A stretch of DNA of 5,785 bases, taken from contig CALVER010000103.1 in assembly GCA_944326625.1 (NCBI GenBank), forward strand, positions 1 to 5,785. The letters run 5' to 3'. The notes beneath the pieces were generated by a model. The model did not search any database. It was not told the DNA's origin and saw only the letters and a program-made list of their open reading frames with translations. Positions 1-5,321 of the stretch are shown piece by piece (positions within the stretch are counted from its first letter, which is position 1; each line of letters opens with the position of its first letter). The DNA is from Candidatus Gastranaerophilales bacterium (GTDB lineage Bacteria > Cyanobacteriota > Vampirovibrionia > Gastranaerophilales > Gastranaerophilaceae). A program made the position numbers and the translations under genes.

Positions 1-470
1 ACATCCATTCTCGGATCGGACATTTGTTCTTCTTTCAAAAATTTATCCTCTCCATTACAATTTATACCACAAACTTTTTTATTTGGTAAATTTAATATTA
101 CAGATTGATACAATAAGTCATAAATATCAATCTCATCTTGTCCGTTCAAATCAGTAACAAATTGTCCGTCTTTGATTTCAAATTCCTGTCCGGATTCGTC
201 GGAACCCTCAATTAATGCGTGTTTTGCATAAAGTTCATCTATATCAAAATCAAGATTATATTCAAATTCTTTAAGACACAAATCACATTCAAGCTTAACA
301 ATTCCCTTAACATTTCCTTTAACTTCTATGAAATCGCCGAGTGATGAAAATGTTAAATCTGCAGAAATAGGTGTTACAGCATTAATACCGTCAATATTTT
401 CCTCGACTTTGCAGTGAAGGGTTTTGTTTTTAGCGCCTTCAAGATCTTCTATTGATAAAGATTTATGCAT
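1..470 (-). CDS. yceD: YceD/DUF177 family protein (3' end cut off by the window edge)
   Basis: Translation from the ATG at 470 gives 156 complete residues and is still open at base 1, so the C-terminus is missing. It carries the marks of the YceD/DUF177 family (COG1399): a first cysteine pair in LECDLCLKEF (C62, C65), the helix DIYDLLYQSVILNLP (about residues 115-129), a second pair in KKVCGINCNG (C134, C138), and a closing SDPRMD, matching the family's C-terminal DPR motif. Family members are linked to 23S rRNA/ribosome accumulation and usually lie upstream of rpmF (L32) and plsX; those genes would be beyond the left edge, which is inference. The ATG overlaps the stop of the upstream 82-residue gene by one base (TAATG). 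An AAGAGGAG ribosome binding site (489-482) lies 11 bases upstream, rather far, so translational coupling is likely. The family call is firm; the exact function in this lineage is less certain. Confidence 0.85.
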   Translation of the reverse strand, partial: MHKSLSIEDLEGAKNKTLHCKVEENIDGINAVTPISADLTFSSLGDFIEVKGNVKGIVKLECDLCLKEFEYNLDFDIDELYAKHALIEGSDESGQEFEIKDGQFVTDLNGQDEIDIYDLLYQSVILNLPNKKVCGINCNGEDKFLKEEQMSDPRMD

Positions 471-718
471 TAAACGTACTGCTCCTCTTGCATAGCAAGC
501 GCTGCAATCTGGTTAGATACAAAGCAGACTTTTTTCAAAGGGCCTGTTGTTTCTTTTTCAATAAAAGCGGCTGTTGAAGACTTCATAGCCTGTGTCAATT
601 CATTGTACAAATCTTGCGGGTTTTCAACGTACAAAACTAAAGGTGCTGTTGAACCTTTGATAAAAACCAGAACTGATGTTCTTGTTTTAACATTTTGCGG
701 ATTAAATTGCTGTGCCAT
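470..718 (-). CDS. Small conserved-looking protein of unknown function, 82 aa, upstream of yceD
   Basis: I do not recognise this protein. I chose the ATG at 718 (MAQQFNPQNVK...) because AAGGAG (730-725) lies six bases before it; an in-frame upstream extension to 739 would start inside the -10 region. Visible features are two short hydrophobic strands (TSVLVFIKG and APLVLYVEN), an amphipathic helix (PQDLYNELTQAMKSS), then KKVCFVSNQIAALAMQEE. This suggests a small soluble beta-beta-alpha-beta fold. There is no signal peptide, no membrane segment, and a single cysteine. Its stop overlaps the yceD start by one base (TAATG), so the two are probably co-translated, and its own promoter lies just upstream. 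Coupling to yceD hints at a ribosome or envelope-lipid context, but that is only inference from position. Confidence 0.8.
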   Translation of the reverse strand: MAQQFNPQNVKTRTSVLVFIKGSTAPLVLYVENPQDLYNELTQAMKSSTAAFIEKETTGPLKKVCFVSNQIAALAMQEEQYV

Positions 719-738
719 TTTTCTCTCCTTTTTATTCA

Positions 739-767
739 ATTATAAAAGAAAAAAGGTATTTGTGCAA
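739..767 (-). promoter_or_regulatory. Sigma-70-type promoter for the 82-aa gene and yceD
   Basis: On the minus strand, TTGCAC (767-762) and a perfect TATAAT (744-739) are separated by 17 bases. Transcription would start near 732, giving a leader of about 14 nt that contains AAGGAG (730-725) and the ATG at 718. The promoter lies in the 60-base gap after the prepilin-like gene, where I see no terminator hairpin. The -10 box is excellent; the -35 matches only in TTG. Confidence 0.6.
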
Positions 768-778
768 GATATAAAGAT

Positions 779-1567
779 TTATTCATCACATGAATGCTTA
801 CTGTCAAATGACAATTCATCAAAACACTTCAAATAATCAAGATTTTTATTTTCTATTACCCATGCTGTGCATCCATAACCGCTTTTAATGTTACTTTCGG
901 AGGGATTACAAGTATCTTCAAACGTCCACAAATCACGTCCCAAAGGTAATATACCGCTTCCGTCAGAAGGAATATAAAAATAAAAAATGTCTTTTCCCAA
1001 AGTATTCGGCCGGGCATTCATACCATTTATATCAACTGCAAAATCCACACAGTAAATCACTGACTCCGGATTACTAAAACAAGCTCCATTAATAAAACCG
1101 CCAAGCAATGTAACTCCGTTTGTAAGTGTAATTGTTGATATATGTGCTAAATCAATTTTTTTCTCAGCTCCATCCAAAGATGAAATTTTATCATATTTTT
1201 CACATGAAGAATCTTCTGATTTACATCTTTTTGCCACTTTCAAATAAGGAACAAATTTATCCCAGAAAGCATCCATATTTTTTATCAAAACGTCATCAAA
1301 AATAGTGTTTCCATCGTCATCGGTTGTAGCAGTACCCGTTAAAGTACCTTTGCCGAACCACGTGTTTATAGCTCCTTCATTTACTTTTATTAAACCGTAC
1401 GCATTTGAAAGGATTGAATAAGTTTGTATTAATTTATTAACAGTGACTTTTTCCTGATAATCCGCAATGAGCGTCGGAATCGTCATCGCTGCCACAACGC
1501 CGATTATGCCGAGAGTTATCAAGACTTCTGCTAACGTGAAGGCGGCACGACGAATGTTGCCTGACAT
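779..1567 (-). CDS. Type IV prepilin-like / pseudopilin-like protein
   Basis: From the ATG at 1567 (262 aa) the protein has a short basic leader, MSGNIRRAA, followed by F10-T-L-A-E14 and a hydrophobic helix to about residue 34. This is the class III signal processed by a PilD-type prepilin peptidase and N-methylated, with Glu at mature position +5 and Ala instead of the usual Gly at -1. The globular part carries eight cysteines (115, 122, 163, 173, 220, 233, 248, 260), probably disulfide-bonded outside the cell, plus VDINGMNARPN (178-188), GKDIFYFYI and a C-terminal CTAWVIENKNLDYLKC. It is expected to join a type IV pilus or type II secretion-like filament. No assembly genes are nearby. The frame stays open upstream to 1981; TTG 1765, ATG 1732 and ATG 1621 are other possible starts, but none has a convincing ribosome binding site. 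The only well-signalled start upstream, ATG 1992, is out of frame because of a G9 tract. Body GC is low (15/60 at 1141-1200) against 30/60 at 1501-1560. Confidence 0.85.
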   Translation of the reverse strand: MSGNIRRAAFTLAEVLITLGIIGVVAAMTIPTLIADYQEKVTVNKLIQTYSILSNAYGLIKVNEGAINTWFGKGTLTGTATTDDDGNTIFDDVLIKNMDAFWDKFVPYLKVAKRCKSEDSSCEKYDKISSLDGAEKKIDLAHISTITLTNGVTLLGGFINGACFSNPESVIYCVDFAVDINGMNARPNTLGKDIFYFYIPSDGSGILPLGRDLWTFEDTCNPSESNIKSGYGCTAWVIENKNLDYLKCFDELSFDSKHSCDE

Positions 1568-1753
1568 GTCTACGTGCGTAGCACCGGCTTTCTTTTTAAA
1601 GTCGTTAAGACGATAAGACATTAGGACGTTAAGTTCTTTTCTGGGAGCTTCGCTCACTGGGTGTACCCCCACCACGGCGGAGTTGAATTTCTTAGTGAGC
1701 TTTGCGAACTTAGAAATTCGGGGGCGGGGCATTCTCTTCGCCACAGTTACAAG

Positions 1754-1836
1754 ATCCTGAAACAAGTTCAGGATGACATGACAAGGCGCACCAATGTCTA
1801 GTGTGTTGTCGTGCCTCAGGCACTTCAGGATGACAT
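1754..1836. repeat. Palindromic dispersed-type repeat pair ('TTCAGGATGACAT')
   Basis: Two copies of the 13-mer TTCAGGATGACAT lie at 1767-1779 and 1824-1836, 57 bases apart (19 codons). The first is part of the inverted repeat ATCCTGAA-ACAAG-TTCAGGAT (1754-1774). The second is preceded by GTGCCT-C-AGGCAC (1811-1823). The sequence resembles short palindromic repeats scattered through many bacterial genomes. Both copies are read in the same frame in the stop-free leader, giving HVILN and YVILK. Confidence 0.7.
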
Positions 1837-1864
1837 ATTGTAGATTGGGTTTACTAATCCGACT

Positions 1865-1904
1865 GTTACTTCTTAGTGCCTTAGTGACATAGTATCTTAG
1901 TAAC
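1865..1904. repeat. Short CTTAGT(G/A) repeats bounded by GTTAC/GTAAC
   Basis: CTTAGTG occurs at 1872-1878 and 1880-1886, CTTAGTA at 1896-1902, and another CTTAGTG at 1691-1697. The cluster is bounded by the inverted pair GTTAC (1865-1869) and GTAAC (1900-1904). It belongs to the repeat-rich leader upstream of the prepilin-like gene. I see no specific function. Confidence 0.4.
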
Positions 1905-1944
1905 TTTTTCCAAACAATACCGTCTAAACCCTTACTATCAGTAC

Positions 1945-1992
1945 CTAGAGGAGACGCCCCCCCCCGTTTCTTAAAAATCTTTCATTTTCCAT
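1945..1992 (-). CDS. 15-codon ORF at the switch upstream of the prepilin-like gene
   Basis: The ATG at 1992 has the best expression signals in the window: AAAGAAGGAG (2010-2001) eight bases upstream and a near-consensus promoter behind it. As sequenced it encodes MENERFLRNGGGRLL and stops at TAG (1947-1945). The three glycines come from the run of nine G. With ten or seven G the ORF would bypass this stop and read on into the prepilin-like protein, giving 404 residues for G10. With eight G it would stop at a nearby TGA. I therefore read it as the OFF form of a longer gene, or as that gene with a homopolymer length error, rather than as a free-standing peptide gene. Confidence 0.6.
   Translation of the reverse strand: MENERFLRNGGGRLL
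1957..1965 (-). repeat. Poly-G tract (G9 on the coding strand), candidate slippage site
   Basis: Nine consecutive C on the plus strand, read as nine G by the gene. It is the only long G/C homopolymer in a window otherwise rich in A/T runs, and it lies exactly between a well-signalled start codon and the open prepilin frame. Homopolymeric G/C tracts inside coding sequence are the classic phase-variation device in Campylobacter, Helicobacter and Neisseria; its use here is inference. Confidence 0.8.
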
Positions 1993-2020
1993 AAGCTTTT
2001 CTCCTTCTTTTTGTGTTTTT

Positions 2021-2049
2021 ATTATATCAAATTAAATTGACTTTGGCAA
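2021..2049 (-). promoter_or_regulatory. Strong sigma-70-type promoter upstream of the prepilin switch
   Basis: TTGCCA (2049-2044, five of six consensus bases) and a perfect TATAAT (2026-2021) are 17 bases apart on the minus strand. Transcription would start near 2014, giving a leader of about 22 nt with AAAGAAGGAG (2010-2001) before the ATG at 1992. The promoter begins five bases after the stop of the acetyltransferase gene, with no terminator between, so read-through from the riboflavin operon is also possible. Confidence 0.75.
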
Positions 2050-2053
2050 TAAT

Positions 2054-3037
2054 TTATCTTTTAACCGGCAAATAAGACTGCGGATAACTGTAATCCTCTT
2101 TAAATCCAAGGTGTCTGTACATTTTGAGTGCCTGAAAATTATTTGTTTCAGTGCATGTGTTAATTTCGGTTATAGGACGTTCGGCATTTTCCACCCAGCT
2201 GATTATTTTATCCATAGAAAATTTAAGCATCATCTTTGACAAACCTCTGCCCTGATGCTCTTTTTTTATGCCGACAATCGGAATATTAACTATCTGGCCG
2301 CCTGTTAAATTCATAAAACAAAATCCCACAGGGTTGTTGTCACACATTAAAATACTGGATGCTTCAGGCAAAAATTCCGCGTAAATATTTTTTGTAATTT
2401 TATTTAAAATATCATAAGTACCGTCAAGGGTTTGAAATCTCGGGTCAAAAAGCGCGTCAGCACTTGTTTCAAAAGCCTCCTGCACGATATGTATTGCTTC
2501 ATCGAAATATTTTTCATCCCACGGAATAACACTGTAACAGCTCGGCAAATTCCTTAGTTGCGTCATTTTTAAAATCTCACGGGAATTTGTGCCGCTCATC
2601 AAAAATCGCATTACGGCAATTCCCACAAACTTGAACCCGAATCTTGCAATCTCGCCTATTAAAGTTTTTTGCGCGCCAAGCATCGGATAACATACAACCT
2701 TATCTTTTCGCTCTTTTTGGGTTTCGTTTAAAAATTCCTCAATCAAATACTTACTTCTGACTAAAAAATTCTCCATATTCAATGCATGAATTATATTAAG
2801 CTCAACAGCTTCCGAAATCATTGTTGTATAAACCAAAAAAGCTGTAGGGATAGAATCTTCCAACAAAATAACACATTTTATAAGCTCTTTTCGTACAGAG
2901 TCAATAAAATCTTCAAAAGTCAAAGGTTCAAGCTCAAAATTATAGTCAGTTGTAGCACGCATTCTAAAATCTTCGTAAACCGGCTCAAGCCCCTTATAAT
3001 CTTCTTCTGATAACAGTTTTGCTCTATATTCCGTCAT
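2054..3037 (-). CDS. Tandem GNAT-family N-acetyltransferase
   Basis: The 327-residue protein fits a two-domain GNAT. The C-terminal half (about 165-327) carries the acetyl-CoA pyrophosphate loop in IVGIKKEHQGRGLSKMML (Q262-G263-R264-G265) and the later NNFQALKMYRHLGF (299-312), typical of an active domain. The N-terminal half (1-150) ends in a GNAT-like ARFGFKFVGIAVMRF but lacks a clear Q/RxxGxG/A loop, so it is probably degenerate. The substrate cannot be told from sequence. The ATG at 3037 is supported by TAAGGA, which overlaps the ribBA stop; the gap to ribBA is only eight bases, so the gene is the last member of the ribE-ribBA operon. It might acetylate a small molecule or protein amine, but a riboflavin-related role rests only on position. 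No signal peptide or membrane segment is seen. Confidence 0.85.
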   Translation of the reverse strand: MTEYRAKLLSEEDYKGLEPVYEDFRMRATTDYNFELEPLTFEDFIDSVRKELIKCVILLEDSIPTAFLVYTTMISEAVELNIIHALNMENFLVRSKYLIEEFLNETQKERKDKVVCYPMLGAQKTLIGEIARFGFKFVGIAVMRFLMSGTNSREILKMTQLRNLPSCYSVIPWDEKYFDEAIHIVQEAFETSADALFDPRFQTLDGTYDILNKITKNIYAEFLPEASSILMCDNNPVGFCFMNLTGGQIVNIPIVGIKKEHQGRGLSKMMLKFSMDKIISWVENAERPITEINTCTETNNFQALKMYRHLGFKEDYSYPQSYLPVKR

Positions 3038-3045
3038 AACCGTCC

Positions 3046-4254
3046 TTACAACAAATGATGCATTTTGTCCTTTTTAGTTTCCATATATCTTTTATTATAC
3101 TTGTTAATTTCAGGTGTCAATTTTATTATGTCATTAACATTCAGTCCATAGCCCTTTAGAGCTATAATTTTTTTCGGATTATTCGTAATCAGATTAAATG
3201 TTGTAAACCCTAAATCCAGAATAATCTGAGCACCGTCACCGTAGTTTCTCAAATCCGATTTAAAACCTAACGAATGATTTGCCTCAACCGTATCTTGACC
3301 GCATTCCTGAAGCTTATAGGCTTTAATTTTATTCACAAGTCCGATGCCTCTGCCTTCATGACCGCGCATATATATAACGGCACCTCTGCCATAATCGTTA
3401 ATATAGCTCATAGCGCCATGTAATTGAGAATTGCAGTCACATTTAAGACTATGGAAAATATCGCCCGTTAAGCATTCGCTGTGAACTCTTATTGCGGGAA
3501 TTTTATCGCTGCCGTCATCTTTAACCAGTGCTGCATATTCCATGCCTGTAAGATTGTTTTTGTAACCGTAGATCATAAATTCACCGTATTGTGTCGGCAA
3601 AAATGCTTCTGCCTCACGGGTTACTATTCTTTCTGTTTTAAGTCTGTATGCAATAAGTTCCGCAACAGAAATAAATTTTATACCGTGTTTATCGGCGAAT
3701 TTTCTTAAATCATCGCGGCGCATCATGTGTCCGTCGGAATTCATAATTTCGCACATAGGGCCTGCCGGAATATGTCCGCATAACTTTGCCAGATCCACAA
3801 CCGCCTCTGTGTGTCCAGTTCTTTGCAAAACACCGCACGGTTTTGCAACACAAGGGAAAAGATGCCCCGGACGTCTTAAATCAGACGGCACAGCATCCGG
3901 CGCTAAAGCAACTTCTATTGTCTTTGCCCTGTCAAAGGCTGAAATTCCCGTTGTAACTCCGTATTTTTCTGCCGCATCAATACTTACCGTAAAAGCTGTT
4001 TTCATGCCTTCGTTATTTTGTTCAACCATTTGCGGCAAATCAAGTTTTTCAGCAATTTCTGATGATATTGCAAGACAAATAAGCCCCTTTGCTTCATTTG
4101 CCATAAAATTTATAATCTCAGGCGTAACCATTTGCCCCGAACAAATCAAATCCCCTTCATTTTCACGATCCTCATCGTCCGCAACAATAAGCATTTTGCC
4201 TGCTTTGAAATCTTTTATTGCATCTTCTATGCTGTCAAATTTGAATTCATCCAT
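3046..4254 (-). CDS. ribBA: Bifunctional 3,4-dihydroxy-2-butanone-4-phosphate synthase / GTP cyclohydrolase II
   Basis: This cytoplasmic enzyme starts both branches of riboflavin synthesis: RibB makes dihydroxybutanone phosphate from ribulose 5-phosphate, and RibA opens GTP to the pyrimidine precursor. In the 402-residue form the RibB domain (1 to about 205) shows DDEDRENEGD (26-35), RRPGHLFPC (127-135) and RTGHTEAVVDL (145-155). The RibA domain (about 207-402) has zinc cysteines C261, C272 and C274 in SECLTGDIFHSLKCDC, the catalytic block RGHEGRGIGL (297-306), and the usual end METKKDKMHHLL. Both domains look complete and active. I chose the ATG at 4254, one base after the ribE stop, because the first domain residues follow at once; a longer reading would need a TTG at 4275 inside ribE. 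No clear ribosome binding site precedes it, so coupling to ribE is likely. Confidence 0.97.
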   Translation of the reverse strand: MDEFKFDSIEDAIKDFKAGKMLIVADDEDRENEGDLICSGQMVTPEIINFMANEAKGLICLAISSEIAEKLDLPQMVEQNNEGMKTAFTVSIDAAEKYGVTTGISAFDRAKTIEVALAPDAVPSDLRRPGHLFPCVAKPCGVLQRTGHTEAVVDLAKLCGHIPAGPMCEIMNSDGHMMRRDDLRKFADKHGIKFISVAELIAYRLKTERIVTREAEAFLPTQYGEFMIYGYKNNLTGMEYAALVKDDGSDKIPAIRVHSECLTGDIFHSLKCDCNSQLHGAMSYINDYGRGAVIYMRGHEGRGIGLVNKIKAYKLQECGQDTVEANHSLGFKSDLRNYGDGAQIILDLGFTTFNLITNNPKKIIALKGYGLNVNDIIKLTPEINKYNKRYMETKKDKMHHLL

Positions 4255-4255
4255 G

Positions 4256-4849
4256 TTACATAAACCCGTTTTCAATTAAGAAATTTTCGTCAATTTTATT
4301 ATGCTCCGTTGATAAAAATTTTTCAACATACCGTCCTAAAATGTCTGTTTCAATATTAACCAAATCGCCGGAGCGCAAATTTTTCAAATTTGTATTTTCA
4401 AGCGTGTGAGGGATTACGGCAACCGAAAAAATATTCCCGTCGAGTTTTGAAACCGTGAGGCTAACGCCGTTTACGGTGATAGAACCCTTATAGACAATGT
4501 ATTTGCTGTCCGGAACTTCGAACGTCATATCGCCAAGGTATTTTGCTGTCATATCAACATGCCCCTGAACAATATGCCCGCCCATTCTGGTTGAAGGCGT
4601 AAGGGCACGTTCAAGATTAACAATATCGCCGGATTTCATAGATTTAAAATTAGTTATTTTAAAAGTCTCATCACTAACATTTGCTGAAAAGGTTTCGGCC
4701 GTCAGCGCAGTCACAGTTTCACAACAGCCGTTAATCGCAATGCTGTCACCAATTTTTGTGCCTTCAAGAACTTTCTTACACTCTACGGTAATTACAGAAC
4801 CTGATATACTTTTTAATACCCCTGTTTCTTCTACTATACCTGTGAACAT
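4256..4849 (-). CDS. ribE: Riboflavin synthase, alpha subunit
   Basis: It catalyses the last step of riboflavin synthesis, dismutation of two 6,7-dimethyl-8-ribityllumazines. The 197 residues have normal length and the internal duplication of two lumazine-binding barrels: first half with MFTGIVEE (1-8), GDSIAING (34-41) and GGHIVQGHVD (90-99); second half with GSITVNGVSLTVS (122-134), IPHTLENTNL (146-155) and VNIETDILGRYVEK (164-177). The first-barrel segment reads NGCCETV, where NGVCLTV is more usual. The start is the family's canonical MFTGIVEE at ATG 4849; a TTG six codons upstream lies against the terminator hairpin and is unlikely. No Shine-Dalgarno is visible, but an extended -10 lies directly upstream, so the message may be leaderless. 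It heads the operon ribE-ribBA-acetyltransferase; ribD and ribH are not in the window. The gene is also called ribC in Gram-positive naming. Confidence 0.97.
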   Translation of the reverse strand: MFTGIVEETGVLKSISGSVITVECKKVLEGTKIGDSIAINGCCETVTALTAETFSANVSDETFKITNFKSMKSGDIVNLERALTPSTRMGGHIVQGHVDMTAKYLGDMTFEVPDSKYIVYKGSITVNGVSLTVSKLDGNIFSVAVIPHTLENTNLKNLRSGDLVNIETDILGRYVEKFLSTEHNKIDENFLIENGFM

Positions 4850-4855
4850 ATTTGT

Positions 4856-4864
4856 ATTGTAACA
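4856..4864 (-). promoter_or_regulatory. Extended -10 promoter element for the riboflavin operon
   Basis: TGTTACAAT (4864-4856) on the minus strand matches an extended -10 (TGn plus TACAAT, five of six bases of TATAAT). No good -35 is seen, because that position lies inside the terminator stem. Transcription started seven bases downstream would begin at the A of the ribE ATG, predicting a leaderless or nearly leaderless message. Confidence 0.45.
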
Positions 4865-4865
4865 C

Positions 4866-4893
4866 AAAAAAGACCGCTTCCGCGGTCTTTTTT
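4866..4893 (-). terminator. Rho-independent terminator after the 93-aa gene
   Basis: AAAAAAGACCGC (4866-4877) and GCGGTCTTTTTT (4882-4893) form a perfect 12-bp stem with a four-base loop. On the minus strand the GC-rich part is followed by six T, and the structure lies 16 bases after the stop of the 93-residue gene. The symmetric A/T flanks make it potentially bidirectional. It ends only 16 bases before the ribE start. Confidence 0.9.
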
Positions 4894-4909
4894 ACATTTG
4901 AATAATAAT

Positions 4910-5191
4910 CTATGAATAATCGGCTTCATTCAAAACAACAGTAGCATTTTCAGATTTTGCTTTTTCATAAGCGGCAACAACGACATCATAAGGAATTTTC
5001 TTCGTTCTGACACCTGAATCACCTGCCCAATTGTCATAATTAGTTATAATAGTTACACCTTTTGACAAACCTGAAGGTTTATTTTTAATCTCGCGAATGG
5101 TATTTGTACTAATAGATGTTGCTTTGCCATTGTCTTTTTCTTTAATAATCAATGTACCACCAAAGTTTGGACCTAATGAGTTAACGTTCAT
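4910..5191 (-). CDS. Small protein of unknown function, 93 aa
   Basis: I do not recognise a domain. The gene is well signalled: AAAAGGAG (5205-5198) lies six bases before the ATG at 5191, a promoter lies at 5321-5293, and a strong terminator follows the stop. It is therefore a single-gene transcription unit and very likely real. The protein starts MNVNSLGPNFGGTLIIKEKD, is lysine-rich, and has no cysteines, signal peptide or membrane segment. The middle strand GVTIITNYDNW and the C-terminal helix PYDVVVAAYEKAKSEN suggest a small mixed alpha/beta soluble protein. From memory, short proteins with an N-terminal '..NFGG' or '..FG' motif recur in Gastranaerophilales, which would make it lineage-specific; this is a weak recollection. 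No link to the adjacent riboflavin genes is evident, as the terminator separates them. Confidence 0.75.
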   Translation of the reverse strand: MNVNSLGPNFGGTLIIKEKDNGKATSISTNTIREIKNKPSGLSKGVTIITNYDNWAGDSGVRTKKIPYDVVVAAYEKAKSENATVVLNEADYS

Positions 5192-5267
5192 AAATTTCTC
5201 CTTTTATCTTTCTACACATATTTATTAAAACAAAAATAGCAAAACATTTGCCACAGGCGCACTTCGA

Positions 5268-5287
5268 CCATACCATACCATACCATA
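5268..5287. repeat. CCATA tandem repeat (four units)
   Basis: Four exact copies of the five-base unit CCATA (TATGG on the transcribed strand) are followed by a partial CA. The array begins six bases downstream of the -10 box of the 93-aa gene's promoter, so it lies at or just after the predicted start of transcription. Confidence 0.85.
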
Positions 5288-5292
5288 CAGGC

Positions 5293-5321
5293 ATTATAAC
5301 TGCATTTCAGCCCTTTTTAAA
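5293..5321 (-). promoter_or_regulatory. Sigma-70-type promoter for the 93-aa gene
   Basis: TTTAAA (5321-5316, four of six bases of TTGACA) and a perfect TATAAT (5298-5293) are 17 bases apart on the minus strand. Transcription would start near 5286, leaving a leader of about 95 nt that begins inside the CCATA tandem repeat. Confidence 0.55.

Larger units (their letters stand above)
1568..1981 (-). other. Stop-free leader in frame with the prepilin-like gene, cut from its start by a G9 tract
   Basis: The prepilin frame continues upstream from the ATG at 1567 with no stop for 138 codons, until a TGA at 1984-1982. Its only in-frame ATGs are at 1621 and 1732, both without a clear ribosome binding site. 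Conceptual translation is basic and includes GLDGIVWKKLLRYY, YVILKCLRH, HVILNLFQDL, ISKFAKLTKKF and MSYRLNDFKKKAG. Some of this is translated repeat DNA, and the region is GC-richer than the pilin body (28/60 at 1681-1740). The well-signalled ATG at 1992 enters this frame only if the G-run at 1965-1957 is one longer or two shorter. It could be a true N-terminal extension under phase control, a translated regulatory leader with reinitiation at 1567, or repeat DNA that happens to be open. A 151-residue segment before the prepilin cleavage site would be extraordinary for the family. Confidence 0.6.

Noticed and set aside
603..836. 77-codon plus-strand open frame
   Set aside because: It spans the antisense of the 82-aa gene, its promoter and the end of the prepilin-like gene. 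No ribosome binding site or protein features support it.
1763..1765. TTG at 1765 as the start of the prepilin-like gene
   Set aside because: The codon lies in the loop of the ATCCTGAA/TTCAGGAT palindrome and has no ribosome binding site. It is simply the first ATG/GTG/TTG codon in a frame that is open much further upstream.
2786..3010. 74-codon plus-strand open frame opposite the acetyltransferase gene
   Set aside because: It is antisense to a clear GNAT gene and has no signals of its own.
3725..4279. 184-codon plus-strand open frame opposite ribBA
   Set aside because: It lies antisense to the conserved RibB domain, has no domain features of its own, and is best explained as a shadow of ribBA codon use.
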